A DNA stretch of 64,000 bases from Cupriavidus sp. P-10 (GTDB lineage Bacteria > Pseudomonadota > Gammaproteobacteria > Burkholderiales > Burkholderiaceae): NCBI RefSeq assembly GCF_003402535.2, contig NZ_AP025171.1, positions 2,542,001-2,606,000 on the forward strand. The letters run 5' to 3'. Shown piece after piece: positions 48,725 to 56,887 of this stretch. How positions within the stretch are numbered: the first letter of the stretch is position 1; every line of letters starts with the position of its first letter. The notes below the pieces were generated by a model. It did not search any database and was not told the DNA's origin. It worked only from the letters and a program-made list of their open reading frames with translations. The translations under genes and the position numbers were made by a program.

Positions 48725-48737
48725 TCCAGCGGCAAGT

Positions 48738-49639
48738 TCAGGAGCCGGCTGCCATCTCCGCCGCCAGGCGCTCCCGGGCAAAGCCCAGGAAAGCGCGTAC
48801 CCCTTCGGGCAGCGTGCGTCCCGCCAGCGTCTGCAGTTCGACCGCACGGCTCTTCATGCCGCGTTCGCGGATGGCCGCGGCATGCAGTTCGCCGCGGCGC
48901 AGGCGGTCGCCCACCGTCACCGCCCCCGAGATCGACAAGCCGCCGCCATGCAGCACGAAGCTGGTCAGCGTCTCGAAATGGTTGGTCAACAGCACCGGCT
49001 CGAACACGATGCCGCGCTCGCCGCAGGCAATGTCGAACAGCTGGCGCACGGTGTTGTCGCCTTCCGGCAGCGCCAGCGGGTACGGCTGCATCTGCGCCAG
49101 CGTGATGCTGCGGAAGCATGATGGCGATGACCGGCGCGGGCTGGCGATGTTCGACGCGGATGCCTTGCTCGGCCGCGCGGCTGTAGGTGATGCCGATGTC
49201 GGCGTCGCCATGCAGCACGATGCCGGTCACCTCCGCCGGCGCCGCCACGCGCACGTGGAAATGCAGCCCCGGATAGCGCTGGCGGAACTCGGCGATGATG
49301 CGCGGCAGGAACTCGATGGCAAACCCGGCGGAACTGGCGACGCGCACGCGGCCACGGCGCAGCCCCTGAAGCGCGGCGATCTCTGCCACCACGCGGTCCG
49401 CTTCGAGGGCGCCGCGCAGCGCATAGGCGGCGAGCACTTCGCCGGCCGCGCTCGCGACCATGCCGCGCGGGCGCCGGTCGAACAGCGGCACGCCCAGCAG
49501 CGCCTCCAGCGCCGCGACCTGCCGGCTCACCGCCGACACGGTCACGCTCAGGCGCTGCGCCGCCTCGGTCAGCGAGCCCGCGCGCACCACCTCCAGGAAG
49601 TAGCGCAGCGAGGTGTCCCTGCAGGCGGTGCGACAACAT
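48738..49639 (-). pseudogene. LysR family regulator broken by two frameshifts
   Basis: The ATG at 49639 has an AAGGAGCCGCCCC site and encodes MLSHRLQ. The frame then breaks at CTGCAGGGACACC (near 49617-49619), where one extra base stops it from continuing into DTSLRYFLEVVRAGSLTEAAQRLSVTVSAVSRQVAALEALLG. A second break lies near 49103: removing one base joins PVIAIMLPQH to PLAQMQPYPLALPEGD, a normal LysR substrate-domain sequence. The two corrections give about 299 residues, the usual LysR length. It is divergent from the amidase gene and was probably its regulator. Real decay and sequencing error cannot be told apart here. Confidence 0.8.
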
Positions 49640-49785
49640 GGGGCGGCTCCTTGGGTGGCGGCGGCACGGCGGGGGTCCGCGCTTTGCGTTTTACGCAAGG
49701 ATATTTGAAAAAATCATCGATTGCGGGAAACCCCGCCGGGCCCGTATGCTTTTTCCCGAAACCAAAGGAGACACCGGGAGAAACC

Positions 49786-51249
49786 ATGGCGAATACGCTT
49801 TCCACCGACCCGATCACCGAACTCGACGCCGTCGCCCTCTCGCGCGCCATCCATGCCCGCGAGGTCTCCTGCGTGGAGGTGCTGGAGGCGTTCCTCGGCC
49901 AGGTCGAGCGCCACAACCCGCGCGTCAATGCCATCGTCGCCCCCGTCGACCGCGATGCGCTGCGCACCCAGTCACGAGCGCTCGATGCCGAACTGGCGCG
50001 CGGCCACAGCCGCGGCCCGCTACACGGCTTTCCGCAGGCGCCCAAGGACATCAGCCCGGCGGCGGGCATGGTCACCACCAAGGGCTCGCCGATCTTTGCC
50101 GGGCAGGTCACCCAGAGCGATGCCGCGATCTTCGAGCGCATGCGCGCCGCGGGCTCGGTCTTTATCGGCCGCACCAACTCCCCTGAGTTCGGCCTGGGCG
50201 GCCATACCTACAACCCGGTCTACGGCACCACCCGGAACGCCTTCGACCCGGCGCGCTCGGCCGGCGGCAGCTCTGGCGGCGCCGCGGTGGCAGTGGCGCT
50301 GCACATGTTGCCGGTGGCGGACGGCTCGGACATGATGGGCTCGCTGCGCACCCCGGCGGCGTTCAACCATGTGTACGGGCTGCGCACCTCGGTCGGCTGC
50401 GTGCCGCACGGGCCCGCCGACGAGGTCTTCTTCCAGCAGTTCAGCGTGGCCGGGCCGATGGCGCGCAACGTGCCCGACCTGGCGTTGCTGCTGTCTGTGC
50501 AGGCCGGCTTCGATGCGCGCATGCCGCTGACGCGCCGCACCGAGGCGCCCGGCAACTTCACGCTGCCGCCCGCGCGCGACTGGAACGGCGTGCGCGTGGG
50601 CTGGCTCGGCGACCTGGGCGGCCACCTGCCAACCGAACCGGGCATGCTCGAGACTTGCGAACAAGCGCTCGACCACCTGCGCGCGCTCGGCTGCGACGTC
50701 GACGCCGCCCTGCCCGATTTCGACCTGGAGCGCCTCTGGCAGGCCTGGATCGACCTGCGCAGCTTCTCGGTGGCCGGCGCCAATGCCGCGCTGTACCACG
50801 ATCCGGCCACGCGCGCGTTGCTCAAGCCCGAGGCGGCCTGGGAAATCGAGCGCGGACTGGCACTGCCCGGCACGCGCGTCTATGAGGCCCTGCGCGAGCG
50901 CAGTGCGTGGTACCAGGCGCTGTGCGCGCTGTTCGAGCGCTTCGACTACCTCGTGTTGCCGGCCGCGCAGGTGGCTCCGTTCGACGCGGATTGGGACTGG
51001 CCGCGCACCGTCGGCGGCCGCGACATGGACACCTACCACCGCTGGATGCAGGCCGTGGTGCCGGCCACCATGGCCGGGCTGCCGGCGCTGGCCGCGCCCG
51101 CCGGCTTCGGGCCGCAGGGGCTGCCGGCCGGCATCCAGATCATCGGGCCGGCGCAGGCCGACGCGGCGGTGCTGCAGCTTGGCAATGCCTACGACCAGGC
51201 CGGCGGCTTCTCGCGCGTGCGCAGCCCGTGGCTGGACCGGGCGGCCTAG
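49786..51249 (+). CDS. Amidase signature family hydrolase
   Basis: This 487-residue Ser-cisSer-Lys amidase has the three catalytic positions in order: Lys87 (QAPKDIS), the cis-Ser in AGGSSGGAAVAVA at 162-163 and the nucleophile Ser186 (GSDMMGSLRTPAAF). The family normally has GVPVAVKD and GGDTGGSIR in these places, so some neighbours differ (PQAPKD, DMMGS). It hydrolyses amides of an unknown substrate in the cytoplasm; there is no signal peptide. The ATG at 49786 has a GGGAGAAACC site. It is followed by a Bug receptor gene in the same orientation, suggesting capture and hydrolysis of an amide or aryl compound. Confidence 0.9.
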   Translation: MANTLSTDPITELDAVALSRAIHAREVSCVEVLEAFLGQVERHNPRVNAIVAPVDRDALRTQSRALDAELARGHSRGPLHGFPQAPKDISPAAGMVTTKGSPIFAGQVTQSDAAIFERMRAAGSVFIGRTNSPEFGLGGHTYNPVYGTTRNAFDPARSAGGSSGGAAVAVALHMLPVADGSDMMGSLRTPAAFNHVYGLRTSVGCVPHGPADEVFFQQFSVAGPMARNVPDLALLLSVQAGFDARMPLTRRTEAPGNFTLPPARDWNGVRVGWLGDLGGHLPTEPGMLETCEQALDHLRALGCDVDAALPDFDLERLWQAWIDLRSFSVAGANAALYHDPATRALLKPEAAWEIERGLALPGTRVYEALRERSAWYQALCALFERFDYLVLPAAQVAPFDADWDWPRTVGGRDMDTYHRWMQAVVPATMAGLPALAAPAGFGPQGLPAGIQIIGPAQADAAVLQLGNAYDQAGGFSRVRSPWLDRAA

Positions 51250-51370
51250 TCCGGCACCATTTCCCCTAACCAAGCGACACCACACGACACCACGGACCGG
51301 CCTGTCTCGACCCTGGCCGGGCCGACGCCCACGCTTCGCTTTCCTACAACTGCCGGCAGGAGTGATTCCG

Positions 51371-52357
51371 ATGACCGCATTGCCCCCGAAGCTGTTTTTC
51401 GCCTGTGCCGCATTCAGCGCGGCAATGGCCACGGCGCCCGCCATGGCGCAAGCCCCGGCCTGGCCCGAGCGCCCGCTGCGGCTGGTGGTGCCGTTCGCCG
51501 CCGGCGGCGCCACCGACTTGCTCGGCCGGCTGCTCGCCGTCGGCCTGGGCGAAAAGCTGGGCCAGCCGGTGGTGGTCGAGAACAAGCCCGGCGCCAGCAC
51601 GGTGGTCGGCGCCACCCAGGTCGCCAAGACCGCGCCCGACGGCTACACCCTGCTGCTGGCGGCCAGCACCACGCTGACGCTGAACCCGGCGATCCGTCAG
51701 CAGCTGGGCTACGACCCCATCAAGAGCTTCACGCCGCTGGGCCTGGTCGCCGACATGAGCCTGGTGCTGGTTGCCAATCCCGATGCGCAGGTCGGCTCGG
51801 TCAAGGACCTGGTGACGCAGGCCAAGGCCCATCCCGACAAGTTCTCCTACGGCTCGTTCGGCACGGGCTCGTCGGTGCATTTCGGCGGGGAGATGCTCAA
51901 ATCCGCCACCGGCATCCGCATGGTCCACGTGCCGTTCAACGGCAGCGCACCGAGCCTGACCGCGCTCGCCGGCGGGCAGGTGCAAGTGGCGGTCGATACC
52001 GTGGTGGCCAGCCTGCCCCTGATCAAGGGCGGCAAGATCCGGCCGGTGGCGGTGCTGTCGCCGCAGCGCCTGCCCGCGCTGCCGCAGGTGCCGACGGTGG
52101 CGGAGAGCGGCTATCCGGGCTTCCAGATGGGCACGTGGTTCGCGCTGCTGGCGCCCGCCGGGCTGCCCGCGCCGGTGCAGCAAAAGCTGGAAAAGGCGCT
52201 GGCCGAGGTCGCCAATGCGCCCGCCACGCGCGCGCGCATGGTTGAACTGGCGCTGACGCCGGCCTACGGCAACGGCGCCGCGGTACGGGCACGGGTCGAG
52301 AAAGAACTGCCTGAAATGCGCGCGGTGGCGGCGCGCGCGGATATCCGGGCGGAATGA
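51371..52357 (+). CDS. Bug family tripartite tricarboxylate transporter receptor
   Basis: This 328-residue periplasmic receptor has a signal peptide (about residues 1-27, ending PAMAQ), then WPERPLRLVVPFAAGGATD, VVENKPGASTVVGATQVAKTAPDGYTLL and HVPFNGSAPSLTALAGGQVQVAVDT, all Bug hallmarks. It lies 121 bases after the amidase and is probably co-transcribed. No TctA/TctB membrane genes are present, the normal situation for orphan Bug proteins in these bacteria. It is distinct in sequence from the other Bug protein in this window. Confidence 0.92.
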   Translation: MTALPPKLFFACAAFSAAMATAPAMAQAPAWPERPLRLVVPFAAGGATDLLGRLLAVGLGEKLGQPVVVENKPGASTVVGATQVAKTAPDGYTLLLAASTTLTLNPAIRQQLGYDPIKSFTPLGLVADMSLVLVANPDAQVGSVKDLVTQAKAHPDKFSYGSFGTGSSVHFGGEMLKSATGIRMVHVPFNGSAPSLTALAGGQVQVAVDTVVASLPLIKGGKIRPVAVLSPQRLPALPQVPTVAESGYPGFQMGTWFALLAPAGLPAPVQQKLEKALAEVANAPATRARMVELALTPAYGNGAAVRARVEKELPEMRAVAARADIRAE

Positions 52358-52411
52358 CGGCGGCAGGCGTCGCCTCTGCGGCGCGCCTGCCTGGCAACGC
52401 AGCGCGCGTCC

Positions 52412-53188
52412 TCAGGCGACGTGCGCTGCAAACCCTTCCAAGCCGGGCGCCACGTCTTCACGCAGCGTCAGCGCGGGGATCTGATAGTCGCCGGCGTTCT
52501 GCGGCCGGAACGGAATCGGCGCCGTGGTCGCCAGCGTATCGAGCCGCTGGCCCAGTTCTTCGCGGATCGCGGCGAAGCGCGCATGGTCGACCCGGCTGGT
52601 CCGGTACACCACATACGGCGGCAGCACGTCGAAGCCGGGGTAGTACAGCACGCCGTGATGGATCGGGAACAGGATGTCGCCGATCGGGCCGTTGATGCCG
52701 CGCGCGCTGTAGTGCGATTCCCAGCCACCGGTGGTAACCAGAAGCATCGCGCGCTTGCCGGCCAGCATGCCTTCGCCGTAGCGGTCGCCCCAGCGTTCGT
52801 CCGAGTGCTCGCCCACGCCGTAGGCAAAGCCATAGGCATAGACGCGCTCGATCCAGCCTTTCAGGATCGCCGGCATCGAGAACCACCATAGCGGGAATTG
52901 CAGGATCACCGTATCGGCCCAGCGCAGCTTGTCCTGCTCGCACGCGATATCGTCGCTTTGCAGGCCGTTTTCGAACGCGTGCTTGGAATCCAGCGACGGA
53001 TGGAACGGCGCGTCGCCCCGACGCGCCTTGCTGTCGGCGGCATCGAGCCGGGCTTTCCATTGCATCGCGTACAAATCGGAGACCTGCACCTGGTGGCCGG
53101 CATCGCGCAGCCGCTGCACCGCGAAATCGCGGATGGCGCCGTTGAGCGAGGTGGGTTCGGGGTGGGCGTAGACGAGAAGGACGTTCAT
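52412..53188 (-). CDS. NAD(P)H dehydrogenase (quinone), flavodoxin-like fold
   Basis: This 258-residue protein has the flavodoxin_2 fold of NQO1/MdaB. Visible blocks are VLLVYAHPEPTSLNGAI near the start (FMN/FAD phosphate loop), WADTVILQFPLWWFSMPAILKGWIERVYAYGFAYGVG near 90-125 and GKRAMLLVTTGGWESHYS. It should reduce quinones by two electrons to protect against redox cycling. The start at 53188 (MNVLLVY) is preferred over an upstream ATG. It is divergent from a LysR gene across 98 bases with a perfect inverted repeat, so it is the likely target of that regulator. Confidence 0.92.
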   Translation of the reverse strand: MNVLLVYAHPEPTSLNGAIRDFAVQRLRDAGHQVQVSDLYAMQWKARLDAADSKARRGDAPFHPSLDSKHAFENGLQSDDIACEQDKLRWADTVILQFPLWWFSMPAILKGWIERVYAYGFAYGVGEHSDERWGDRYGEGMLAGKRAMLLVTTGGWESHYSARGINGPIGDILFPIHHGVLYYPGFDVLPPYVVYRTSRVDHARFAAIREELGQRLDTLATTAPIPFRPQNAGDYQIPALTLREDVAPGLEGFAAHVA

Positions 53189-53249
53189 GACAGCGGCTTC
53201 CATTGCGTAAGCATTGATCGGGAGAAGCCAGCTTAGGCCGCCGCACGGT

Positions 53250-53273
53250 ATATTGGAAATGAATATCCAATAT
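53250..53273. promoter_or_regulatory. Inverted repeat between quinone reductase and LysR genes
   Basis: ATATTGGA (53250-53257) and TCCAATAT (53266-53273) are exact reverse complements separated by eight bases. They lie 13 bases upstream of the LysR ATG and 61 bases upstream of the quinone reductase. This is a likely operator that lets the regulator repress itself and control the reductase. Confidence 0.6.
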
Positions 53274-53286
53274 CACAGGTATTGTC

Positions 53287-54180
53287 ATGACTAATCTCAG
53301 GCGCCTCGACCTCAACCTGCTGGTCACGCTCGATGTGCTGCTGTCCGAGCACAACGTGACCCGCACTGCGCAACGCCTGCACTTCTCGCAGCCCTCCGTC
53401 AGCGTCCACCTTGCCAGGCTGCGCGACTATTTCGGCGATCCGTTGCTGCTGCCCGGGCCGCGCGGCATGCGGCCCACCGCCAAGGCCGAATCCCTGCGCG
53501 AGCCGCTGCGCGAGGCACTGGCCGCGCTGGAGCACGCGGTGTCGCCGGACAGCCCGTTCGATCCCGCCGCCTCGACGCATACCTGGCGCGTGGCGGCGAC
53601 CGACTACGGCGAATCGACCATCGTGCTGCCGGCCATGCAGGCGCTGCGCATCGCCGCACCGAACGCGCGGCTGGCGGTGCTGGAGATGGTGCCGTCGCGC
53701 ATCGCCCGCCAGTGCGAGCAGGCTGAACTGGACCTGGCCTTCCACACGACCGAAGGCTCGCCGCCCGCGCTGCACCGGCGTGCGCTGTTTACCGAACGCT
53801 ATGTACTGGCGGGCCGCGCCGGGCATCCGCGGCTGAAGCGACGGCCCACGCTGGCGCAGTTCTGCGCGCTCGAGCATGTGATGGTGTCGCCCGACGGCGG
53901 CGGCTTCTCCGGCGTCACCGACGAGGCGCTGGCGCTGGCCGGCATGCAGCGCCGCGTGGTGCTGTCGGTGCCCCACTTCCTCTTCGTCACCGCCGTGCTG
54001 GCGAGCACCGACCTGGTGGCCATGGTGCCGGAGCGGCTGGTGCGCCAGGCGCCGGCACTGCGCGTGGTGGCGCCGCCGGTCGAGGTGCCGGGCTACGAGA
54101 TGTCGATGCTGTGGCACGAGCGTGTCCATCGAGACCCGGCACACCGGTGGCTGCGGGAGCGGATCGTGGCGTCGCTGTGA
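53287..54180 (+). CDS. LysR family transcriptional regulator
   Basis: This 297-residue regulator is of the NodD/NahR-like LysR group. The HTH is LDLNLLVTLDVLLSEHNVTRTAQRLHFSQPSVSVHLARLRDYFGDPLLLPGPRGMRPT, and the substrate domain contains ATDYGESTIVLPAM and FHTTEGSPPALHRR. The ATG at 53287 follows an ATTGTC and sits just after the inverted repeat. It likely controls the adjacent quinone reductase. The inducer is unknown but may be a quinone or phenol. Confidence 0.94.
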   Translation: MTNLRRLDLNLLVTLDVLLSEHNVTRTAQRLHFSQPSVSVHLARLRDYFGDPLLLPGPRGMRPTAKAESLREPLREALAALEHAVSPDSPFDPAASTHTWRVAATDYGESTIVLPAMQALRIAAPNARLAVLEMVPSRIARQCEQAELDLAFHTTEGSPPALHRRALFTERYVLAGRAGHPRLKRRPTLAQFCALEHVMVSPDGGGFSGVTDEALALAGMQRRVVLSVPHFLFVTAVLASTDLVAMVPERLVRQAPALRVVAPPVEVPGYEMSMLWHERVHRDPAHRWLRERIVASL

Positions 54181-54288
54181 GGCACAGCAATCCCAGCTCT
54201 TTTTGCATACAAAACTAGAATACAATCAGCGTTTTCAACGCCGCGGCCGGGTGCGTTCCGCGCCGCCCCAGTTTTGGAGGAGAGACTT

Positions 54289-54684
54289 ATGACTTACTGT
54301 GCAACCGGCCTGACTTCCAGCCACACCGCCGCGCTGGCCCCGATCGAGGACTACCTGCAGGGTCACGCCACCGGCAACCCCGAGGTGATGCGCCGCGCCT
54401 TCCATGCCGACGCCCGCATCGTCTCGTTCCGCGACGGCAAGCTGCATTCGCTGACGGTGGAAGACTTCATCGCCGCGCGCTGCCCCGGCCATCCGGCGGC
54501 CGACGAAGCGCAGCGCAAGCGCGCCATCACCCAGTTCGACGTGGTCGGCAATGCCGGCGAGGCCAAGGTCGTGCTGGAGCATCCGGACGTGGTCTTTACC
54601 GACTACATGACGCTGCTGCAGATCGACGGCGCGTGGAAGATCGTCAACAAGACCTTCAGCGCGGCCCCGCGCGCGCCGCAGTAA
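54289..54684 (+). CDS. NTF2-like (putative lumazine-binding) protein
   Basis: This 131-residue protein has an NTF2-like fold of the type annotated as putative lumazine-binding (Lumazine_bd_2). Visible features are IEDYLQGHATGNPEVMRRAFHADARIVSFRDGKL and FTDYMTLLQIDGAWKIVNKTFSA, a pattern shared with SnoaL/ketosteroid-isomerase-like proteins. No catalytic residue can be named. A TTGGAGGAGAGACTT site selects the ATG at 54289. It stands alone between the LysR gene and a converging RidA-like gene. Its role is unknown. Confidence 0.82.
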   Translation: MTYCATGLTSSHTAALAPIEDYLQGHATGNPEVMRRAFHADARIVSFRDGKLHSLTVEDFIAARCPGHPAADEAQRKRAITQFDVVGNAGEAKVVLEHPDVVFTDYMTLLQIDGAWKIVNKTFSAAPRAPQ

Positions 54685-54708
54685 CGCCCCGGCGGCTGGC
54701 CGCGCGGC

Positions 54709-55143
54709 TCAGCCCGGCAGCACCGCGGTGGCTTCGATCTCGAACAGCATGTTGTCGAGCGCCAGCCGCGGCACCGGGATCAGCGTGCAGGCCGGCGCCG
54801 GCCGGTCGCCCCACATCTCGCGCAGCGCGGCGCCGAAGGTGCGCAGGCGGTCGTGCGAGTGGTCGACCACCAGCACGGTGAGCTTGGCGACATCGCCCAC
54901 GTCGGCGCCCGCCGCCTGCAGCGCGGTGCGCAGGTTCTGCATGGCCCTCGCCACCTGCCGCGGGAAATCCGCCGCCAGGCAGCCGGCGGCATCCTCGCCG
55001 CCCTGCCCGGCCACGTAGACGATGCGGGCGGGCCCTTCCACCACGGCCACGTGCGAATAGCCATTGGGACGCGGGTCGTACAGCGCGGGGGGATTGATCA
55101 GGTTCAGCGAAGCATTGGGGCGGGCAAGCGTCAGCATGGTCAT
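54709..55143 (-). CDS. RidA family protein beside soxR
   Basis: This 144-residue Rid-family protein has RIVYVAGQGGEDAAG, RQVARAMQNLRTALQAAGADVGDVAKLTVLVVDH and the C-terminal ACTLIPVPRLALDNMLFEIEATAVLPG. The usual catalytic Arg of RidA is replaced in this region, so it may not be an imine deaminase. It is divergent from soxR and has a SoxR-type box in its promoter region, so it is a likely SoxR target. ATG 55143 is used; 55137 is equally possible. Confidence 0.86.
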   Translation of the reverse strand: MTMLTLARPNASLNLINPPALYDPRPNGYSHVAVVEGPARIVYVAGQGGEDAAGCLAADFPRQVARAMQNLRTALQAAGADVGDVAKLTVLVVDHSHDRLRTFGAALREMWGDRPAPACTLIPVPRLALDNMLFEIEATAVLPG

Positions 55144-55195
55144 CAACTCTGTGTTGGGCAATGGCGAGGCGAACAATGGAGCCGCAAGTATCAAA

Positions 55196-55213
55196 CCTCA
55201 AGTTAGGTTAAGG
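55196..55213. promoter_or_regulatory. SoxR box in ridA-like/soxR gap
   Basis: CCTCAAGTTAGGTTAAGG matches the SoxR operator CCTCAAG-N4-CTTGAGG at 12 of the 14 arm positions. It lies between the divergent RidA-like gene and soxR, 53 and 57 bases from their starts. It is the likely site for redox control of the RidA-like gene and autoregulation of soxR. Confidence 0.75.
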
Positions 55214-55269
55214 TCAAGCGCGGCCATGGTGTTAGCATGGGCATTCCCGCGGCCGCCTGTTCCCCTGCC

Positions 55270-55785
55270 ATGCCCAAGACTTCCAAGCCTGCTTCCGCCG
55301 CGCCAGCCACGGCCAGTGCGCCGCGCCGGCGCCGGCCTAAACCCGCCGAAGAACTGCTGTCGGTCGGCCAGGTGGCCGAGCGCACCGGCATCGCGGTATC
55401 GGCGCTGCATTTCTATGAATCGCGGGGGTTGATCGCCAGCACGCGCAGCGGTGGCAACCAGCGCCGCTATGCGCGCGCCGTGCTCCGGCGGCTGGCAGTG
55501 ATCCGGGTGGCGCAGCGCATGGGACTGCCGCTGGCGGTGATCGCCGGGGCGATGCAGAAGCTGCCCGATGGGCGCGCGCCTACGGTGGCGGACTGGCGAC
55601 GGCTGTCGGCCAGCTGGCGCGATGACCTGGACGAACGCATCCGCACGCTGACGCTGCTGCGCGACCAGCTCGATGGCTGTATTGGCTGCGGCTGTCTGTC
55701 GCTGAAGGCGTGCCCGTTGCGCAATCCGCAGGATGCGCTGGCCGGAGAAGGGCCGGGGCCGCATTTCCCCGGCGAAGGGGAATAG
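55270..55785 (+). CDS. soxR: Redox-sensitive MerR-type activator SoxR
   Basis: This 171-residue regulator has a MerR HTH ([57 protein letters not shown]) and the [2Fe-2S] cysteines in [12 protein letters not shown] (SoxR pattern CxxCxCxxxxxC) near residue 140. An N-terminal tail of about 38 residues is rich in Ala, Pro, Lys and Arg and is not part of the usual SoxR core. Outside enterics SoxR has no SoxS partner and controls small sets of redox genes directly. The adjacent SoxR box points to the RidA-like gene as one. The ATG at 55270 is used; the basic tail leaves the start unsure. Confidence 0.95.
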   Translation: MPKTSKPASAAPATASAPRRRRPKPAEELLSVGQVAERTGIAVSALHFYESRGLIASTRSGGNQRRYARAVLRRLAVIRVAQRMGLPLAVIAGAMQKLPDGRAPTVADWRRLSASWRDDLDERIRTLTLLRDQLDGCIGCGCLSLKACPLRNPQDALAGEGPGPHFPGEGE

Positions 55786-55794
55786 GCGGGCGCT

Positions 55795-56193
55795 TTACCG
55801 GAAGGTCTGCAGGTAGCCGAGCAGGTCTTCAAGCTGCTTGTCGTTGCCCATGCCCCAGAACCGCATCCTGGTGCCCGGCACGACCTTGGCCGGGGCACGC
55901 AGGAAGGCGCTCAGCGTGTCTTGCGACCACACCACCTTCGACGCGCGCATCGCCTCCGAATACTGGAAATCCGCCGTGGTGCCCGCCTGCCGCCCGAAAA
56001 GTCCGTTCAACTGCGGCCCGAACGCCCCGCGCGCATTGCGGCCGACGTGATGGCAAGACGCGCAGCGCGTGGCAAACAGCGCCTTGCCCGCCTGCAGGTC
56101 AGGCTCGGCACGCGCCACGGCGGGCGTTGCGGCGAGGATGGACAAGGCAAGCGCGGAGGCTGCGGACAAGACGGTACGGCGCATGGACAACAT
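55795..56193 (-). CDS. Class I cytochrome c
   Basis: This 132-residue exported monoheme cytochrome has a signal peptide (about residues 1-32, ending ARA) and CASCH in LFATRCASCHHVGRNARGAFGPQLNGLFGRQAG, which resembles cytochrome c2/mitochondrial-type sequences. A Met ligand is likely in GTRMRFWGM near residue 115. Starts at 56184, 56193 and 56217 are all in frame, and none has a strong ribosome-binding site. It is convergent with soxR, 9 bases from its stop. It probably carries electrons to a terminal oxidase or reductase; its partner is unknown. Confidence 0.88.
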   Translation of the reverse strand: MLSMRRTVLSAASALALSILAATPAVARAEPDLQAGKALFATRCASCHHVGRNARGAFGPQLNGLFGRQAGTTADFQYSEAMRASKVVWSQDTLSAFLRAPAKVVPGTRMRFWGMGNDKQLEDLLGYLQTFR

Positions 56194-56340
56194 CGGGCAA
56201 GAACTGCGAAGCCGCATGATACAGGCCCGCGGGCTGGTGGTCAGGTTACACGGCGTCACACTTGCAACACTTCGAGCGCCCAATATTACGGACCCTGCCC
56301 CTACAGTGAGCCCATGTCCAACGCCCCTTGGGAGGCAGCC

Positions 56341-56751
56341 ATGAAACGAATCCTTGCAATGGCAGTAGCAGGTGGTGCATTGCTGGCGGCCAGCGCCGCA
56401 GCCCATGCCGGCGTCAGCGTCGGTATCAATATCGGCGCGCCCGCCGTCGTGGTGGCCGAGCCCGCGCCGGTCTACCGCCCGGCCCCGGTCTATGCGCCGG
56501 CGCCCGTTGCCTATGCCCCGGCCCCCGTCGCCTATGTCCCGGCGCGCCCGGTGGTGGTAGCCCCGGTGCCGGTGCGCTATCGCCCCGACTATCGGGGTGA
56601 CTATCGGGGTGACTACCGAGGTGACTATCGCCCCGGCTATCACCGCGCCGAATACCGTGAAGCGCGCCGCGAATGGCGCGAGCGCGAATGGGCCCATCGC
56701 CACGGCGACGGCCACGGCGATCGCCGCGGCCCGGGACGTCACTGGGACTGA
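56341..56751 (+). CDS. Small exported Pro/Ala/Val- and Arg-rich repeat protein
   Basis: This 136-residue protein has a signal peptide (residues 1-23, ending AHAG), a short GVSVGINIGAPAVVVAEP segment and then VYRPAPVYAPAPVAYAPAPVAYVPARPVVVAPVP repeats. An RGDY array (four copies) and a basic, His-rich tail (REARREWREREWAHRHGDGHGDRRGPGRHWD) follow. It resembles small YXWGXW/PXXP-rich envelope proteins common in Burkholderiales, but no domain is assigned. Its composition suggests a periplasmic or surface protein that may bind metal or anionic polymers through the tail. The ATG follows GGGAGGCAGCC. Confidence 0.75.
   Translation: MKRILAMAVAGGALLAASAAAHAGVSVGINIGAPAVVVAEPAPVYRPAPVYAPAPVAYAPAPVAYVPARPVVVAPVPVRYRPDYRGDYRGDYRGDYRPGYHRAEYREARREWREREWAHRHGDGHGDRRGPGRHWD
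56587..56634 (+). repeat. Four tandem 12-bp repeats coding DYRG
   Basis: Four 12-base units starting at 56587 (GACTATCGGGGT twice, then GACTACCGAGGT and GACTATCGCCCC) encode repeated DYRG/DYRP. The first two are identical. It is an in-frame slippage-prone array inside the small exported protein. Confidence 0.85.
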
Positions 56752-56887
56752 CGCGCCGCTGGCGGCCGGGCCTGCGGGCCCGGCTCCGGCAAAGACCCTT
56801 CCTGCAAAGATCCGCAAGTCAGGCTACCCTGTCGGCCAACGTCCCACTTGAGCCGCCGGCTGCACCGCGGCCGGCCAGGAAACCGCC

